Shown piece after piece: positions 20,906 to 29,543 of a DNA stretch of 57,500 nt. Each line of letters opens with the position of its first letter. The stretch's first letter is position 1. The DNA lies in contig CAJNDS010000225.1 in assembly GCA_905221605.1 (NCBI GenBank), positions 330,001 to 387,500 of the forward strand, written 5' to 3'. This DNA is from Symbiodinium natans. Its lineage: Eukaryota; Sar; Dinophyceae; Suessiales; Symbiodiniaceae. A program made the translations under genes and the position numbers. The notes beneath the pieces were generated by a model. The model did no database searches and was not told where the DNA came from. It saw nothing but the letters and a program-made list of their open reading frames with translations.

Positions 20906-20954
20906 TATCACTACTTACTATACACAACTATTCTTTAAGCGTTTTTACTCCTTT

Positions 20955-22397
20955 TTAATCATACACCTTGAGCCCCAAGTCGCGAATTTCAATCACCTGT
21001 TCTGATAATAGGGTAATGAACATCTCATCTGGCATATCATCAGCAGGAATTGTTGCTCCCGCAGGCTTCACGCGTATAAGCATCTGTTGTCCTGCTCTTG
21101 TATTAATTCCTGTATATGAACTATCTGGAACGCGTTCAAGGCTATAACCAAAAATAAATTGGCGATCACGATATTGCTTAAAATCAATTGAAATACTGTG
21201 TTGATGGAACACTGGAAGGTTTAACGCTTTTCTCAAATGATAGAAGCACTGTGTTAATGAATTACAAGGATATTCTGGATACAATTTAGAACCTAGTTGG
21301 ATTTGGAACTCCAAGTCTTTGTTGATGTCGTAAATTCCTTCCACTGTGGCATCGTGGGTTTGATGAGGATGATAAAACCTACAAAAGCGTTTATTAGCAT
21401 ATTCATAACCAAGGCTGGGGTCATCGTCTCTATAAAAAGTGATGAAGGAAGCAACAAGTTTTGAAACGGAGCGAATGACTGGAACGCTAATATCAGTTAA
21501 TCCTACTACTGACTGAGATTGAGTAATATATGTTGTGTATGTAATCGGTAATCCTTTGCCTTCTAAAAGATGCTTAACGTATTCGTTATTTAAATTATTA
21601 TCAAGGGTGCAAATATCACAGGAAACGAAGCAGTTGTTAAGTTCAAAGAGTTTAGAAGTGTTGGTGGCACTACCTGCGGGTAATGCTACATCCTGAGTAA
21701 ATCTTTCACGAAGGTTTTGAGCAATTCCTCCGTCTGCCTCGTCATAATCATCTGGGTTAATAATACAATCAAGGTCGCTATTTACGAGTTCTAATTCAAT
21801 AGTTAGATTGCCCATATATTTTAGCGGTAAATACTTAAACTGAGAGAAGAGACCGCATAATGGTTTAAATCCTACTGTCATTTGATTTTTGAACCCTTGG
21901 CAATTGGTAGAATTAACTTCATAATCTAATTGTGTTCCTGCATTATTAACTAATGTTTTAACTTCGTCGTCATACCTATATCCGAAACCTTCATTCGCTT
22001 CGTCTTTTCTTGCTCCTTGCGACATTAATTTAGAAAACATCTGATGAACTCGGTTGTAATTATCAAAGTCTTCAACTACTTGATTACCGGCGATAATTCG
22101 CATTCGTCTGAAAAAGGAATATGGCGGTGCTAATGGACGAAGTTTTCGGTCAAGGGTCTGGTCTAAATTTTGAACTGTAAAGAATACACGAACTGATTGA
22201 GGGTCTAGCCATCCGTTGTCTTCGGCGTTTAATGAGAATTTCAATACACGGTTTCCTGATGTAGGCTTATAAACATTACTACCACTTGGATAAAATCTTA
22301 CGCTTCGTCGGTCAGTAATATAGCTTGCTCCTTTGTTTAATTTAAATGAAAGGTTATCAACTAGAATATCTTCTGGACTGAATGTTTCAATAGACAT
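20955..22397 (-). CDS. Major capsid protein (double jelly-roll, PLV type)
   Basis: 480 residues, the right size for a PLV or polinton double-jelly-roll capsid protein. It starts MSIETFSPEDILVDNLSF and includes SLNAEDNGWLDPQSVRVFFT, APPYSFFRRMRIIAGNQVVE, PLKYMGNLTIELELVNSD, KQYRDRQFIFGYSLERVP and ends EIRDLGLKVYD. The pattern of paired beta-rich halves, the R-R-I-AGNQ-VED segment and the gene neighbourhood support the call; I could not align it. It forms the hexameric capsomers. TATATA lies 6-12 nt upstream of the ATG. Confidence 0.85.
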   Translation of the reverse strand: MSIETFSPEDILVDNLSFKLNKGASYITDRRSVRFYPSGSNVYKPTSGNRVLKFSLNAEDNGWLDPQSVRVFFTVQNLDQTLDRKLRPLAPPYSFFRRMRIIAGNQVVEDFDNYNRVHQMFSKLMSQGARKDEANEGFGYRYDDEVKTLVNNAGTQLDYEVNSTNCQGFKNQMTVGFKPLCGLFSQFKYLPLKYMGNLTIELELVNSDLDCIINPDDYDEADGGIAQNLRERFTQDVALPAGSATNTSKLFELNNCFVSCDICTLDNNLNNEYVKHLLEGKGLPITYTTYITQSQSVVGLTDISVPVIRSVSKLVASFITFYRDDDPSLGYEYANKRFCRFYHPHQTHDATVEGIYDINKDLEFQIQLGSKLYPEYPCNSLTQCFYHLRKALNLPVFHQHSISIDFKQYRDRQFIFGYSLERVPDSSYTGINTRAGQQMLIRVKPAGATIPADDMPDEMFITLLSEQVIEIRDLGLKVYD

Positions 22398-22401
22398 TTT
22401 C

Positions 22402-22410
22402 TTATATATC
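22402..22410 (-). promoter_or_regulatory. TATATA promoter-like motif, MCP gene
   Basis: GATATATAAG on the minus strand immediately before the capsid ATG. The same TATATA core precedes several other genes of the element. Confidence 0.5.
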
Positions 22411-22431
22411 TTGGCTAGAAAAATAAATTTA

Positions 22432-22460
22432 ATTAAATATAATTTTTAATTATATTTAAT
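22432..22460. terminator. Perfect 13-bp hairpin overlapping stop of small gene
   Basis: ATTAAATATAATT, TTT loop, AATTATATTTAAT; it spans the stop codon of 22,456-22,656 and lies in the gap before the capsid ATG. Confidence 0.65.
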
Positions 22461-22656
22461 CAAATAATTTAAAACTATATGTATTTTCATTTGTATTCTT
22501 CTTTTTCGTGTTCTTAACTATACTATTTATTTGTTTCCTTTCCACATCATTTTCTTCAACTAACTTTCTTATTTCTTCGTAGCTGTTTTGTTTAAACTTC
22601 TTGTCTGGCTTCTGCTTTTCCATCTTCTCGTAAGTCTGCGCTTTGTAAGAGAACAT
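22456..22656 (-). CDS. Small basic hypothetical protein
   Basis: 66 residues, MFSYKAQTYEKMEKQKPDKK, very rich in K, N and E. Its first 65 bases overlap the end of the GIY-YIG gene 22,592-23,365 in another frame. A perfect hairpin at its stop, as at other genes here, supports it being real. No family recognised. Confidence 0.5.
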   Translation of the reverse strand: MFSYKAQTYEKMEKQKPDKKFKQNSYEEIRKLVEENDVERKQINSIVKNTKKKNTNENTYSFKLFD

Positions 22657-23365
22657 TATTATTATTTATATTATTTAGATTATTTAATGCTTCTTGGCGT
22701 TTTTTAGTTTGAAAATGTCTTAACCTATGACCAAATGTATAGTAGCAACCACATTCACATAAGTGTTTTTCGCTTTTTCGTGTTTGTATTCGTGTTTTGT
22801 TTTCTTCTTTTTCTCTATACTGTTTTAGATAATCACGCCTTTCCTCTCGTAATCGTTCCTTGTTTTGTTGGTAAAACTCAACCCATTTTTGTTTGTTTTT
22901 TTCATAATATAGTTTGTCATTTTGCCTTATCTTCTCTTTGTTATTGTCTCGGTATTGTTTTGCTTTTGCTTGTATTGTTGGTTTGTTTTTTTCATAATAA
23001 AGTTTGTTACCTTCGCGCCTTTGCTCTTTGGTCTCGGCTTTATATTCTTGTAATGTCCTTCCAGAAACAACTTTATTGACGCAGTCATTGTTTCTTATAT
23101 ACTCACCTTCCCGTCTAAACAATTCATCTTTTGTCTCACAACTAAAATATTCAACAAGTTCAATTTTACAGTTTTCTATGCCATACTCATCAAATATATC
23201 ATAACAACTTACTCTGATATGTTCTTCACTTGATGAATATGTTTTATACTTGTATCTATGCTTTGCCATTCTTTTACTTAAACTTTCAATGGTGCTCCCG
23301 AAATACTGCTTGTTATAACCTACATCGGTGATTTTATAGATTTTCCCTTTATGATACTTACTCAT
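22592..23365 (-). CDS. GIY-YIG endonuclease with zinc finger (2)
   Basis: 257 residues, ATG at 23,365. The N-terminus KGKIYKITDVGYNKQYFGST carries the GIY-YIG motifs in divergent form, then SLSKRMAKHR. The middle repeats YYEKNKPTIQ and YYEKNKQKWVE units; a C-terminal CECGCYYTFGHRLRHFQTKKR resembles a CxC..H finger. Same architecture as 20,114-20,905, so likely paralogous. It sits between the lipase-like and capsid genes, in the same direction. TATATA motifs precede the ATG. Confidence 0.8.
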   Translation of the reverse strand: MSKYHKGKIYKITDVGYNKQYFGSTIESLSKRMAKHRYKYKTYSSSEEHIRVSCYDIFDEYGIENCKIELVEYFSCETKDELFRREGEYIRNNDCVNKVVSGRTLQEYKAETKEQRREGNKLYYEKNKPTIQAKAKQYRDNNKEKIRQNDKLYYEKNKQKWVEFYQQNKERLREERRDYLKQYREKEENKTRIQTRKSEKHLCECGCYYTFGHRLRHFQTKKRQEALNNLNNINNNNVLLQSADLREDGKAEARQEV

Positions 23366-23370
23366 ATCCC

Positions 23371-23388
23371 TATATATCTTAATATATC
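23371..23388 (-). promoter_or_regulatory. Two TATATA motifs upstream of GIY-YIG gene
   Basis: On minus, AGATATATTAAGATATATAG ends about 5 nt before the ATG at 23,365. It also lies just beyond the stop of the lipase-like gene. Confidence 0.5.
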
Positions 23389-23398
23389 TTTTCTTTAA

Positions 23399-24055
23399 CT
23401 ATGTTTCAAATTGTTCCATAAATTCTTCTCTTGTTATAGGTTCATTTCCTGCTTTGTTTTTAACATTTGCTATATCTTCGTAGGAGTGGTTATACAATGG
23501 ATTTAACGAGCCTTTCGGAATAGTTATACTGCCACCGTCAAACATACTCACAACGTCCTTAGACCCTCTTATTCTCAAATTTGTCCCCGTGTCTTCTGGA
23601 CGTTGATTTGAAACAAAAGGCGAACCATAACTTCTCGTTCTAAAAATATTTCCATAATCATTATTGATTTGTGCGCTTATCGCCGATCCCAAGCTGTGTG
23701 AAATAACGTCAGAGATACCATAATGTTTTTGACCGTCAATTTCAATAGCTCCGTCTTTTATGAACTTATCTACATCTTTGTATCGTTTCGTGTTTCGTGT
23801 TTGGTAAAGCGGTAATTTTACATCATCATATATATCACCTAACCATCTTCCGCCTCCACCGGTTCCAGCAATGTATAGTTGGCTTCCGTTTCTATAAATC
23901 CCGTCAGGATTTTCATATGCTAATTTAAGTCCTTGCGTGTCTGTTAGAAAAGACCAGTTACCCGCTAATTCTTCTTTAACTTCATTATGTATCTTGCTTC
24001 TTGTGTTCGGGGCTTCATACGTTATTCCTTCATTTCTTCTTTTATCTTTATGCAT
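23399..24055 (-). CDS. Lipase-like alpha/beta hydrolase (Lipase_3-like)
   Basis: 218 residues. An LYIAGTGGGGRWLGDIYDDV segment (residues 60-79) resembles the oxyanion-side strand of class-3 lipases. The nucleophile elbow is ISHSLGSA (Ser121). Asp167 (SKDVVSMFD) and His190 (LYNHSYED) are placed to complete a Ser-Asp-His triad. No signal peptide. Similar lipases occur in some PLV genomes. It may act on host membrane lipids at entry or release; this is inference. Divergent from the penton-like gene with 41 bp between starts. Confidence 0.68.
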   Translation of the reverse strand: MHKDKRRNEGITYEAPNTRSKIHNEVKEELAGNWSFLTDTQGLKLAYENPDGIYRNGSQLYIAGTGGGGRWLGDIYDDVKLPLYQTRNTKRYKDVDKFIKDGAIEIDGQKHYGISDVISHSLGSAISAQINNDYGNIFRTRSYGSPFVSNQRPEDTGTNLRIRGSKDVVSMFDGGSITIPKGSLNPLYNHSYEDIANVKNKAGNEPITREEFMEQFET

Positions 24056-24096
24056 TATAAAATAACTTATAAATTAATTTTCTCTGTTAATTAATA

Positions 24097-24933
24097 ATGC
24101 TTAAGTTCAAAAAGGTATATATTGACAGCAGTTATAGAGTAAGTGGCACGTCGTCCGATTTTACTATTGACCTACCGGAAACAGTCCAGCTTGAAGAAAA
24201 TATGTTGTGTCAAATACACGAGGTAAGCATTCCTCATTCTTGGTATTCCATAAACAGCACAAACAACAATCTTTATTTTAGACATCAGGTCATACCACCA
24301 AGTGTTGTAGCAGGTATAACTTATCGTAAAATTACAATTCCGGAGGGCAACTATACAGCAGTTGATTTAGCTCAAACAATAGAGATTGCTTTAAATTTGC
24401 TGGTTGATACGGTTGATAGACCAAATACATATTCAATAAGCTATAACACTTCAACCAATAAATATACTTTCAGCTCTAATTACGCAACTGCTATTTTTGT
24501 TGTTCTGACTGATGATGAAGTAGCCCCAGTAGCAAATTTGTTTAGTGACCCCGTTGATGTTAATAATTTAAGTTCAATAAACAGAGTGATAGGCAATACC
24601 ACGCCAGCTACTGACGCTTACACAAATGTAGCTCCTTACACAACAAACTTTGTTGACTTAACTCCTGTTAAGAATGTTTATTTACACTGCAATGAAATAA
24701 GCAATTATAATCAATTGACAGTGGCGGGCAATTCAAGCATTATCAAGAAAGTCCCTGTAAATGTTCCTTATTTAGGTGTCATAAATGATTTAGAGTTAAG
24801 TTCGGTTGATTATATTGACTGCTCTAACAAATTATTTCGTAGGTTAAATTTCAGATGCACCGACCACCTTAATCAAAATATAAATTTAAACGGGGTGGAC
24901 ATATCATTCACCCTTACCTTTTTTAAGGGCTGA
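24097..24933 (+). CDS. Probable penton / minor capsid protein
   Basis: 278 residues. Starts MLKFKKVYIDSSYRVSGTSS with FTIDLPETVQLEENMLCQIH and VSIPHSWYSINSTNN, the typical opening of PLV and virophage minor capsid (penton) proteins, in which a strand-rich jelly roll follows an 'S-x-Y-R..S.F' segment. It ends YIDCSNKLFRRLNFRCTDHL..ISFTLTFFKG. Position next to other structural genes agrees. It would close the fivefold vertices and may anchor the fiber. Confidence 0.72.
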   Translation: MLKFKKVYIDSSYRVSGTSSDFTIDLPETVQLEENMLCQIHEVSIPHSWYSINSTNNNLYFRHQVIPPSVVAGITYRKITIPEGNYTAVDLAQTIEIALNLLVDTVDRPNTYSISYNTSTNKYTFSSNYATAIFVVLTDDEVAPVANLFSDPVDVNNLSSINRVIGNTTPATDAYTNVAPYTTNFVDLTPVKNVYLHCNEISNYNQLTVAGNSSIIKKVPVNVPYLGVINDLELSSVDYIDCSNKLFRRLNFRCTDHLNQNINLNGVDISFTLTFFKG

Positions 24934-24953
24934 AAATTATCTAATTAGAAAAA

Positions 24954-24959
24954 TATATA
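24954..24959 (+). promoter_or_regulatory. TATATA motif before 24,972 gene
   Basis: AAAAATATATACTATATTAA lies 12-24 nt upstream of the ATG. Confidence 0.45.
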
Positions 24960-24971
24960 CTATATTAATTA

Positions 24972-25661
24972 ATGAGTGGTGAAGAGGTTGAAGAGATTAA
25001 AAATGAAGAAGAGCCTGAAATGACAACTAACGAAAAGAATGAAGAAGAGCCTAATAAAGAACAGAAAGAAGAACCGAAAGAGGAAGCTAGAACTGAACCA
25101 ACAAATATTGAACCAGCAGGTAATGACGCAGTCGCCTCATTAGGACAAAGTCGTAATGACACAGTTGAAGAAGCGAAGCCAAAAGCAAAGGCAAAAGCAA
25201 CACCAAAGAAACTAGCGAGAAGTGTTAAAGTAGTGGAACTAGCCGAATGCCCTGATTGTTTGAAAAAAATGTTACCAAAAAGTTTAAGAAATACTCATCC
25301 GCATTATTGTAAGGGACAACCAACCGAAACATTACCAGTCAATAAGCAGAAGGCAAGTTATGGCTCAAAGGTGGAACAAAAATTAAGAAAAGAAATTGAA
25401 GAAGAAATGAAAGCAAAATATGAAAAAGAAAACGAAAAAAACGCTCAAAACGTAAAAAATGAAGTTGTTAATTATTCCGAGCCTATTGAAGTGAAAACAA
25501 AATCAAGTGTGCCAAGTGTGCCAGTTAGAATGCAAGATACACCTCCACCTAGACAACTATCAGCAACAGAGCTTTTACAACAACATTACAACGAAATTAA
25601 GAGAGTAAAGAGAGAAGAACAAATGCAGAAAATTAACGGTTTTAAATCAAAAATGTTTTAA
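24972..25661 (+). CDS. Acidic/basic protein with a CCHC-like zinc motif
   Basis: 229 residues. The N-terminal third is acidic (EEVEEIKNEEEPEMTTNEKN), then a K/A-rich linker (AKPKAKAKATPKKLARSVKV), then AECPDCLKKMLPKSLRNTHP followed by HYC, a probable zinc knuckle (C-x2-C..H-x-H-x-C). A coiled segment (KLRKEIEEEMKAKYEKENEK) follows. It lies in the rightward run of genes after the penton. Probably a virion or nucleic-acid binding protein; family not recognised. Confidence 0.65.
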   Translation: MSGEEVEEIKNEEEPEMTTNEKNEEEPNKEQKEEPKEEARTEPTNIEPAGNDAVASLGQSRNDTVEEAKPKAKAKATPKKLARSVKVVELAECPDCLKKMLPKSLRNTHPHYCKGQPTETLPVNKQKASYGSKVEQKLRKEIEEEMKAKYEKENEKNAQNVKNEVVNYSEPIEVKTKSSVPSVPVRMQDTPPPRQLSATELLQQHYNEIKRVKREEQMQKINGFKSKMF

Positions 25662-25672
25662 GGATAAAACAA

Positions 25673-25678
25673 TATATA
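25673..25678 (+). promoter_or_regulatory. TATATA motif before GIY-YIG gene
   Basis: CAATATATAAC lies about 16 nt upstream of the ATG at 25,694. Confidence 0.45.
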
Positions 25679-25693
25679 ACAATAAAAAAAAAT

Positions 25694-26347
25694 ATGTCTA
25701 GAAATACAAAAGATTATTCACAAGGAAAAATATATTGTATCAGAAATAGTATTAATGATGATATTTATATCGGAAGCACCTGTCAGAGTTTAAGTCGAAG
25801 AATGTCACAGCATAGAAGCAACCTGAAACACGGTAATATAGGTGGTGTGAAGCTTTATAAGAAAATGAATGAATTAGGACGAGAACACTTCTACATTGAA
25901 TTGTTAGAAGAATATCCCTGCGAAAATGTTATACAATTGACGAAGCGTGAAGGAGAACTAATACGAGAGCATCAATCAACATTAAATAGTATTATAAACG
26001 GAAGGACAAAAAAAGAGTATTACGAAGAAAACAAACAGAAATTCAAAGAATACTACGAACAAAACAGAGACAAGAAATTGGAACAAGTGAGGAAGCATTA
26101 TGAACAAAATAAAGATGCGAAGCTAAAATATGCCAAGCATTATCGAAATGAAAACAAAGAGAAGATACAAGACAAGATTAAAATTTACTATGATGAAAAC
26201 AAAGAAGATATTAAGCAACAGAAAAAAGAATATTATCAAAATAATAAAGAAAGAGAACAAGCACGAGCACGAGAATACCAAAACAACAACAGAGAAAAGG
26301 TTCGTGAAAGCAACCGACAATACTATGCGAGAAAAAAAAACAAATGA
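25694..26347 (+). CDS. GIY-YIG endonuclease (3)
   Basis: 217 residues. GKIYCIRNSINDDIYIGSTC holds the GIY-YIG motifs and SLSRRMSQHRSN follows. The remainder is a run of NKEKIQ/YYEQNRDKK-like units rich in K, E, N and Y. Unlike the two other copies it has no C-terminal zinc finger. Closest to the 20,114-20,905 protein in the catalytic part. A perfect 13-bp hairpin follows the stop. Confidence 0.82.
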   Translation: MSRNTKDYSQGKIYCIRNSINDDIYIGSTCQSLSRRMSQHRSNLKHGNIGGVKLYKKMNELGREHFYIELLEEYPCENVIQLTKREGELIREHQSTLNSIINGRTKKEYYEENKQKFKEYYEQNRDKKLEQVRKHYEQNKDAKLKYAKHYRNENKEKIQDKIKIYYDENKEDIKQQKKEYYQNNKEREQARAREYQNNNREKVRESNRQYYARKKNK

Positions 26348-26360
26348 AAGAAAATTAAAT

Positions 26361-26392
26361 ATATTTAATAATAATTATCTATTATTAAATAT
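26361..26392. terminator. Perfect 13-bp hairpin after GIY-YIG gene
   Basis: ATATTTAATAATA, ATTATC loop, TATTATTAAATAT, 14 nt after the stop and just before the ATG at 26,396. Confidence 0.65.
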
Positions 26393-26395
26393 AAT

Positions 26396-26716
26396 ATGAG
26401 TATGTGGAAGAGCAAAGCAGAGTTCAAACGTGCGCCCCAAGTTAGCAGGTATTACGATTTGGACAGTTCAATCGGGGTTTCCAGTAGGTTAAAATATTTA
26501 GAGGATATGAAGTTAAGAATTGAAGAGGCGGAGAACCGAGGCAAGAACATTAGGTTAAGGAATGACTGGCTGGAACATCAGAAGAAGAGCCTTTACCAAG
26601 GAGAACTAGATAGTATTAATAGGCAGTTAGAGAGACCTATGATGCCAGTTAGAACAAAGGAAGAGCTAAAACAACGACAATCTGACTTAAAAAATATTAT
26701 AGCAAATATAATCTAA
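26396..26716 (+). CDS. Small hypothetical protein, helical
   Basis: 106 residues, MSMWKSKAEFKRAPQVSRYY, then a predicted long helix (YLEDMKLRIEEAENRGKNIR). It is 9 bp from the next gene and probably co-expressed with it. Probably a minor virion component by context; not recognised. Confidence 0.62.
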   Translation: MSMWKSKAEFKRAPQVSRYYDLDSSIGVSSRLKYLEDMKLRIEEAENRGKNIRLRNDWLEHQKKSLYQGELDSINRQLERPMMPVRTKEELKQRQSDLKNIIANII

Positions 26717-26725
26717 ATTAATAAT

Positions 26726-27745
26726 ATGATTAAAACATTGAAATCTGAACTAAAATTACGTCCAACGTATGATGAAATGATAGGAATGATTGAAAGTCAA
26801 GGAGACGCTTCGCGACCTTCAATTGAAAACATTATTGACAGACGAGCAACGATATTCAGAAACAATCAGTTCGGAAGTCAGTTTGACAACGTTGATTTTC
26901 TAGGATTGAAGAAGCAGGAAGAAGACAAGGTCAAAAACGAACTGAGACAAACGCAATTAAGACAGAGGTCAATGGCAACGGGCTCATCAATGGGCGTTTT
27001 ATCTGCTACAACTAGTGGCTACAATACCCCCTTAGAAGTTGAACTGTTAGACGGACAAGAATTAAGTGATGATGAAGTAGCTAGAATACAAGCGGAAATG
27101 GACGCCTATACGCAGAGAATGCAAAAAGCACGAGACAGGGCTGTCAGTAGCGCCAGTAGCGATTTAGCAGACGTCCATTCTCAATCATTACCAGCAGGTG
27201 TTCCGGTTCATTCAATGACGTCTGACGAAGGTAGTGATAAAATGCCAGATTTAGAGTCTGTTGAAAGTGAAGAAGAAGATGAAGGAAGCCTAACCGATAA
27301 AATAGGATTGGTAGGAGACTTTGACCCAGACAATCTTATCAATAATCAAGACGTTAAATCAACAGGCTTATTATTTCAATTGTATGTTCGCGATTTATTG
27401 TCACCCGAAATAATGGAATTAACGGACAGACTTCCAAACGAACAGAAAAAGAAGCAGTATTTAGTTTCAATCATTGAAGGCTTGAAGGAAACAGCCGAAT
27501 GGCAACAATCAGGCTTCGCCGGTAAGACAGTTAAACAAGAAGCAAAGAAATTTAGAGAAATGAGAAAAATGATGAAAAAGAAACCTACAAATCAAGAAAG
27601 CGCTTCTTCTTCAAGTGGTGGCATTGGTTCAGCTATTGCTAGTGGAGCAAAAGCAGTAGGCAGTGCCGTTTTAAATGCAGGTAAAGAAGTTGCAAAAGAC
27701 GTAGCTCTCGCAGTAGCGCAAGATGCATTAGCAAGTATTATATAA
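26726..27745 (+). CDS. Probable minor virion protein with amphipathic C-terminus
   Basis: 339 residues. The N-terminus has LKLRPTYDEMIG, a motif shared with the next protein (MLKLRPTYEQML). The middle is acidic (DLESVESEEEDEG). The C-terminus (from about 300) is glycine/alanine-rich and amphipathic (GSAIASGAKAVGSAVLNAGK) and ends DALASII, like membrane-active or cement proteins of adenovirus-type virions (pVI-like). The analogy is structural, not by homology. Confidence 0.62.
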   Translation: MIKTLKSELKLRPTYDEMIGMIESQGDASRPSIENIIDRRATIFRNNQFGSQFDNVDFLGLKKQEEDKVKNELRQTQLRQRSMATGSSMGVLSATTSGYNTPLEVELLDGQELSDDEVARIQAEMDAYTQRMQKARDRAVSSASSDLADVHSQSLPAGVPVHSMTSDEGSDKMPDLESVESEEEDEGSLTDKIGLVGDFDPDNLINNQDVKSTGLLFQLYVRDLLSPEIMELTDRLPNEQKKKQYLVSIIEGLKETAEWQQSGFAGKTVKQEAKKFREMRKMMKKKPTNQESASSSSGGIGSAIASGAKAVGSAVLNAGKEVAKDVALAVAQDALASII

Positions 27746-27750
27746 ACAAA

Positions 27751-27756
27751 TATATA
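27751..27756 (+). promoter_or_regulatory. TATATA motif before 27,759 gene
   Basis: TATATA lies 3 nt before the ATG and just after the upstream stop. Confidence 0.4.
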
Positions 27757-27758
27757 GA

Positions 27759-28544
27759 ATGCTTAAACTTCGCCCTACCTATGAGCAAATGTTAAAGGAA
27801 GCTAGAACGAGAAGGTTAAAAATCTTACCGGAAAGAGAAAGAAGAAGTTTAACGGGTATTTTACTAGAAGATGTTGATTTTGATGAGTTTGATTTAAGTA
27901 ATTATGATAAGAGAATAAATATTAACAATAATGATAATCCAGATAAAGCGACACAGACGGATTTTAATTTAGCTTCTTCTTCTTCAAGTTCTTCTGTTAG
28001 TGAAAGTATGAGAACACCCGAAGAAGCTGTTAAAGAAGAACGAGATGAAGTAAGCGAAGCATCTAGTATAAGAAGCAGTCATAAATCAGTTGAGAGGGGA
28101 ACAGAAAGACAAAACGAAAGAAGCTTAATGAGAAGAATGTTTGATAGTATGTTTGGAAATGATGAATATGAAGAAGGAAGAGAGGAATTACGTAGAATGA
28201 GGGAGCAACGCGAACAACGAGATGAGGAGAATGTAGAGCGTGTAGCAACAGAAGAAAGCCAAGCGAGTAGTTCTTCTTTACCGATGAACGTTAAAAAATC
28301 TTATGAACCATCATCATCTTCATCAAGTTCAAGGCGAAGTTCTGGAAGAAGTGCACTGTTGCCCATTGAAGAAGGGGCGTTAAGCGAATACGTTCAATCT
28401 AGCCCTCCGGAAACAGTTCCGAGTTCAGTGCCTTCTGATAGAACAGTTGAATATTTACAAAGTTCCCCTCCTGTTAGTGTTGCCAGTTCGGAAAGGACTA
28501 TTGAATACATAAGGTCTAGGAGTTCATCAGGAAGAAGTAGATAA
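27759..28544 (+). CDS. Ser-rich probable virion protein sharing LRPTY motif
   Basis: 261 residues. It starts MLKLRPTYEQMLKEARTRR, matching the N-terminal motif of the preceding protein. Ser-rich tracts follow (SSSSSSVSES and later SSSSSSRRSSGRS) with charged stretches. The C-terminal half repeats a short unit: EYVQSSPPETVPSS, EYLQSSPPVSVASS, EYIRSRSSSGRSR, about 20 residues apart. No enzyme motif. Perhaps a capsid-associated or scaffold protein. Confidence 0.62.
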   Translation: MLKLRPTYEQMLKEARTRRLKILPERERRSLTGILLEDVDFDEFDLSNYDKRININNNDNPDKATQTDFNLASSSSSSSVSESMRTPEEAVKEERDEVSEASSIRSSHKSVERGTERQNERSLMRRMFDSMFGNDEYEEGREELRRMREQREQRDEENVERVATEESQASSSSLPMNVKKSYEPSSSSSSSRRSSGRSALLPIEEGALSEYVQSSPPETVPSSVPSDRTVEYLQSSPPVSVASSERTIEYIRSRSSSGRSR

Positions 28545-28545
28545 G

Positions 28546-28568
28546 CAATAATATTATTGATATTATTG
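28546..28568. terminator. Hairpin between convergent genes
   Basis: CAATAATA, TTATTGA loop, TATTATTG; begins 2 nt after the stop of 27,759-28,544 and lies about 38 bp from the integrase stop. Confidence 0.55.
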
Positions 28569-28605
28569 TCTATCTTTTTTAACACCTTTAATAATTATCT
28601 CAAAG

Positions 28606-29520
28606 TTAAACTTTCAATAATTCGTGGCGTAAATAGCCTCTGTTACCATCATCCAAAAAATAATAGGTCTGACCTAACTTATCGTCAATTCGGGTTATTT
28701 CTTGAACTGCTTTTAGCCAGTGGCTACTTCTTTCTTTTTCGGATATTCCTTTCTTTCTCATAACTTTCACCTTATCGCCCTTGTGAAGGTCAGGATAAGT
28801 TCTGCTTCTTTTTGCTTGTAAGCCTATATTCAATTTCACTTCAAGCTGATTTTTTGGTAGCCGTGCATCTTTCGGAGTGAATTTGGTTGCAGAATGAACG
28901 TCTTTATTATTGTATGTAAGCATTATTTCAAATATGTAGTCCGTCCATTGGATGTTTTCTTTTCCCTTTTTTTCATCCGCTTCTACTCGTTTGAATAGTT
29001 TGTCTTTAAAGGTTCTTATTAGTCTCTCGGCGAAGGCAGGGTGCCCTCTTGTTCTGTGAAGCTCTATCTTTTCTTTTGTTAGGTATTCATTTACAACTTG
29101 ACTATTCAAACTTCCCTCGTCGTCGCCGTAAAGAAGTTCTGGTTTCTTATCCATTTTATTTAGTCCCTCCATCATTCCCGCTAGAAAGTCGGGTGGCTCT
29201 TTGCTTTTGATAGGAACAACAACTGCATATTTGGAGAAAACATCTATCAGCACCAAGCCTACATTGAATTTTTGATTTTCAAGGTCTTTCTTGGAAATAA
29301 AGAACAAATCAATTTGAAAAGTATGATAAGCATACGGAGCGACGAAGGAGTTTTGTCCGCGCGGTTTTCTTTTCTCTTCAATGTTGTTTTTAAAAAATTC
29401 TTCCACGTCTTGCATTGTTATAGTTTTATCCTTCTTTTTTGCATCTTCTAGGGTTGTTTTCTTGCTTCCAAAACCGCTTTTATCATAATAAATATTCGCT
29501 ATAATTTCTTGCTTAGACAT
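28606..29520 (-). CDS. Retroviral-type integrase (rve, DDE), polinton type
   Basis: 304 residues from the ATG at 29,520; the open frame extends upstream but into the polymerase gene, so the internal ATG is chosen (23 bp gap). Catalytic residues: Asp71 (HTFQIDLFF), Asp133/134 (LLYGDDEGS) and Glu165 (HPAFAERLIRTFK), close to D,D35E spacing. The C-terminus (DLHKGDKVKVMRK to GYLRHELLKV) is the SH3/chromo-like DNA-binding domain. It catalyses strand transfer of TIR ends. No N-terminal zinc HHCC domain seen. Confidence 0.92.
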   Translation of the reverse strand: MSKQEIIANIYYDKSGFGSKKTTLEDAKKKDKTITMQDVEEFFKNNIEEKRKPRGQNSFVAPYAYHTFQIDLFFISKKDLENQKFNVGLVLIDVFSKYAVVVPIKSKEPPDFLAGMMEGLNKMDKKPELLYGDDEGSLNSQVVNEYLTKEKIELHRTRGHPAFAERLIRTFKDKLFKRVEADEKKGKENIQWTDYIFEIMLTYNNKDVHSATKFTPKDARLPKNQLEVKLNIGLQAKRSRTYPDLHKGDKVKVMRKKGISEKERSSHWLKAVQEITRIDDKLGQTYYFLDDGNRGYLRHELLKV

Positions 29521-29543
29521 TAAAATAAGCAAGAAATTATTTT

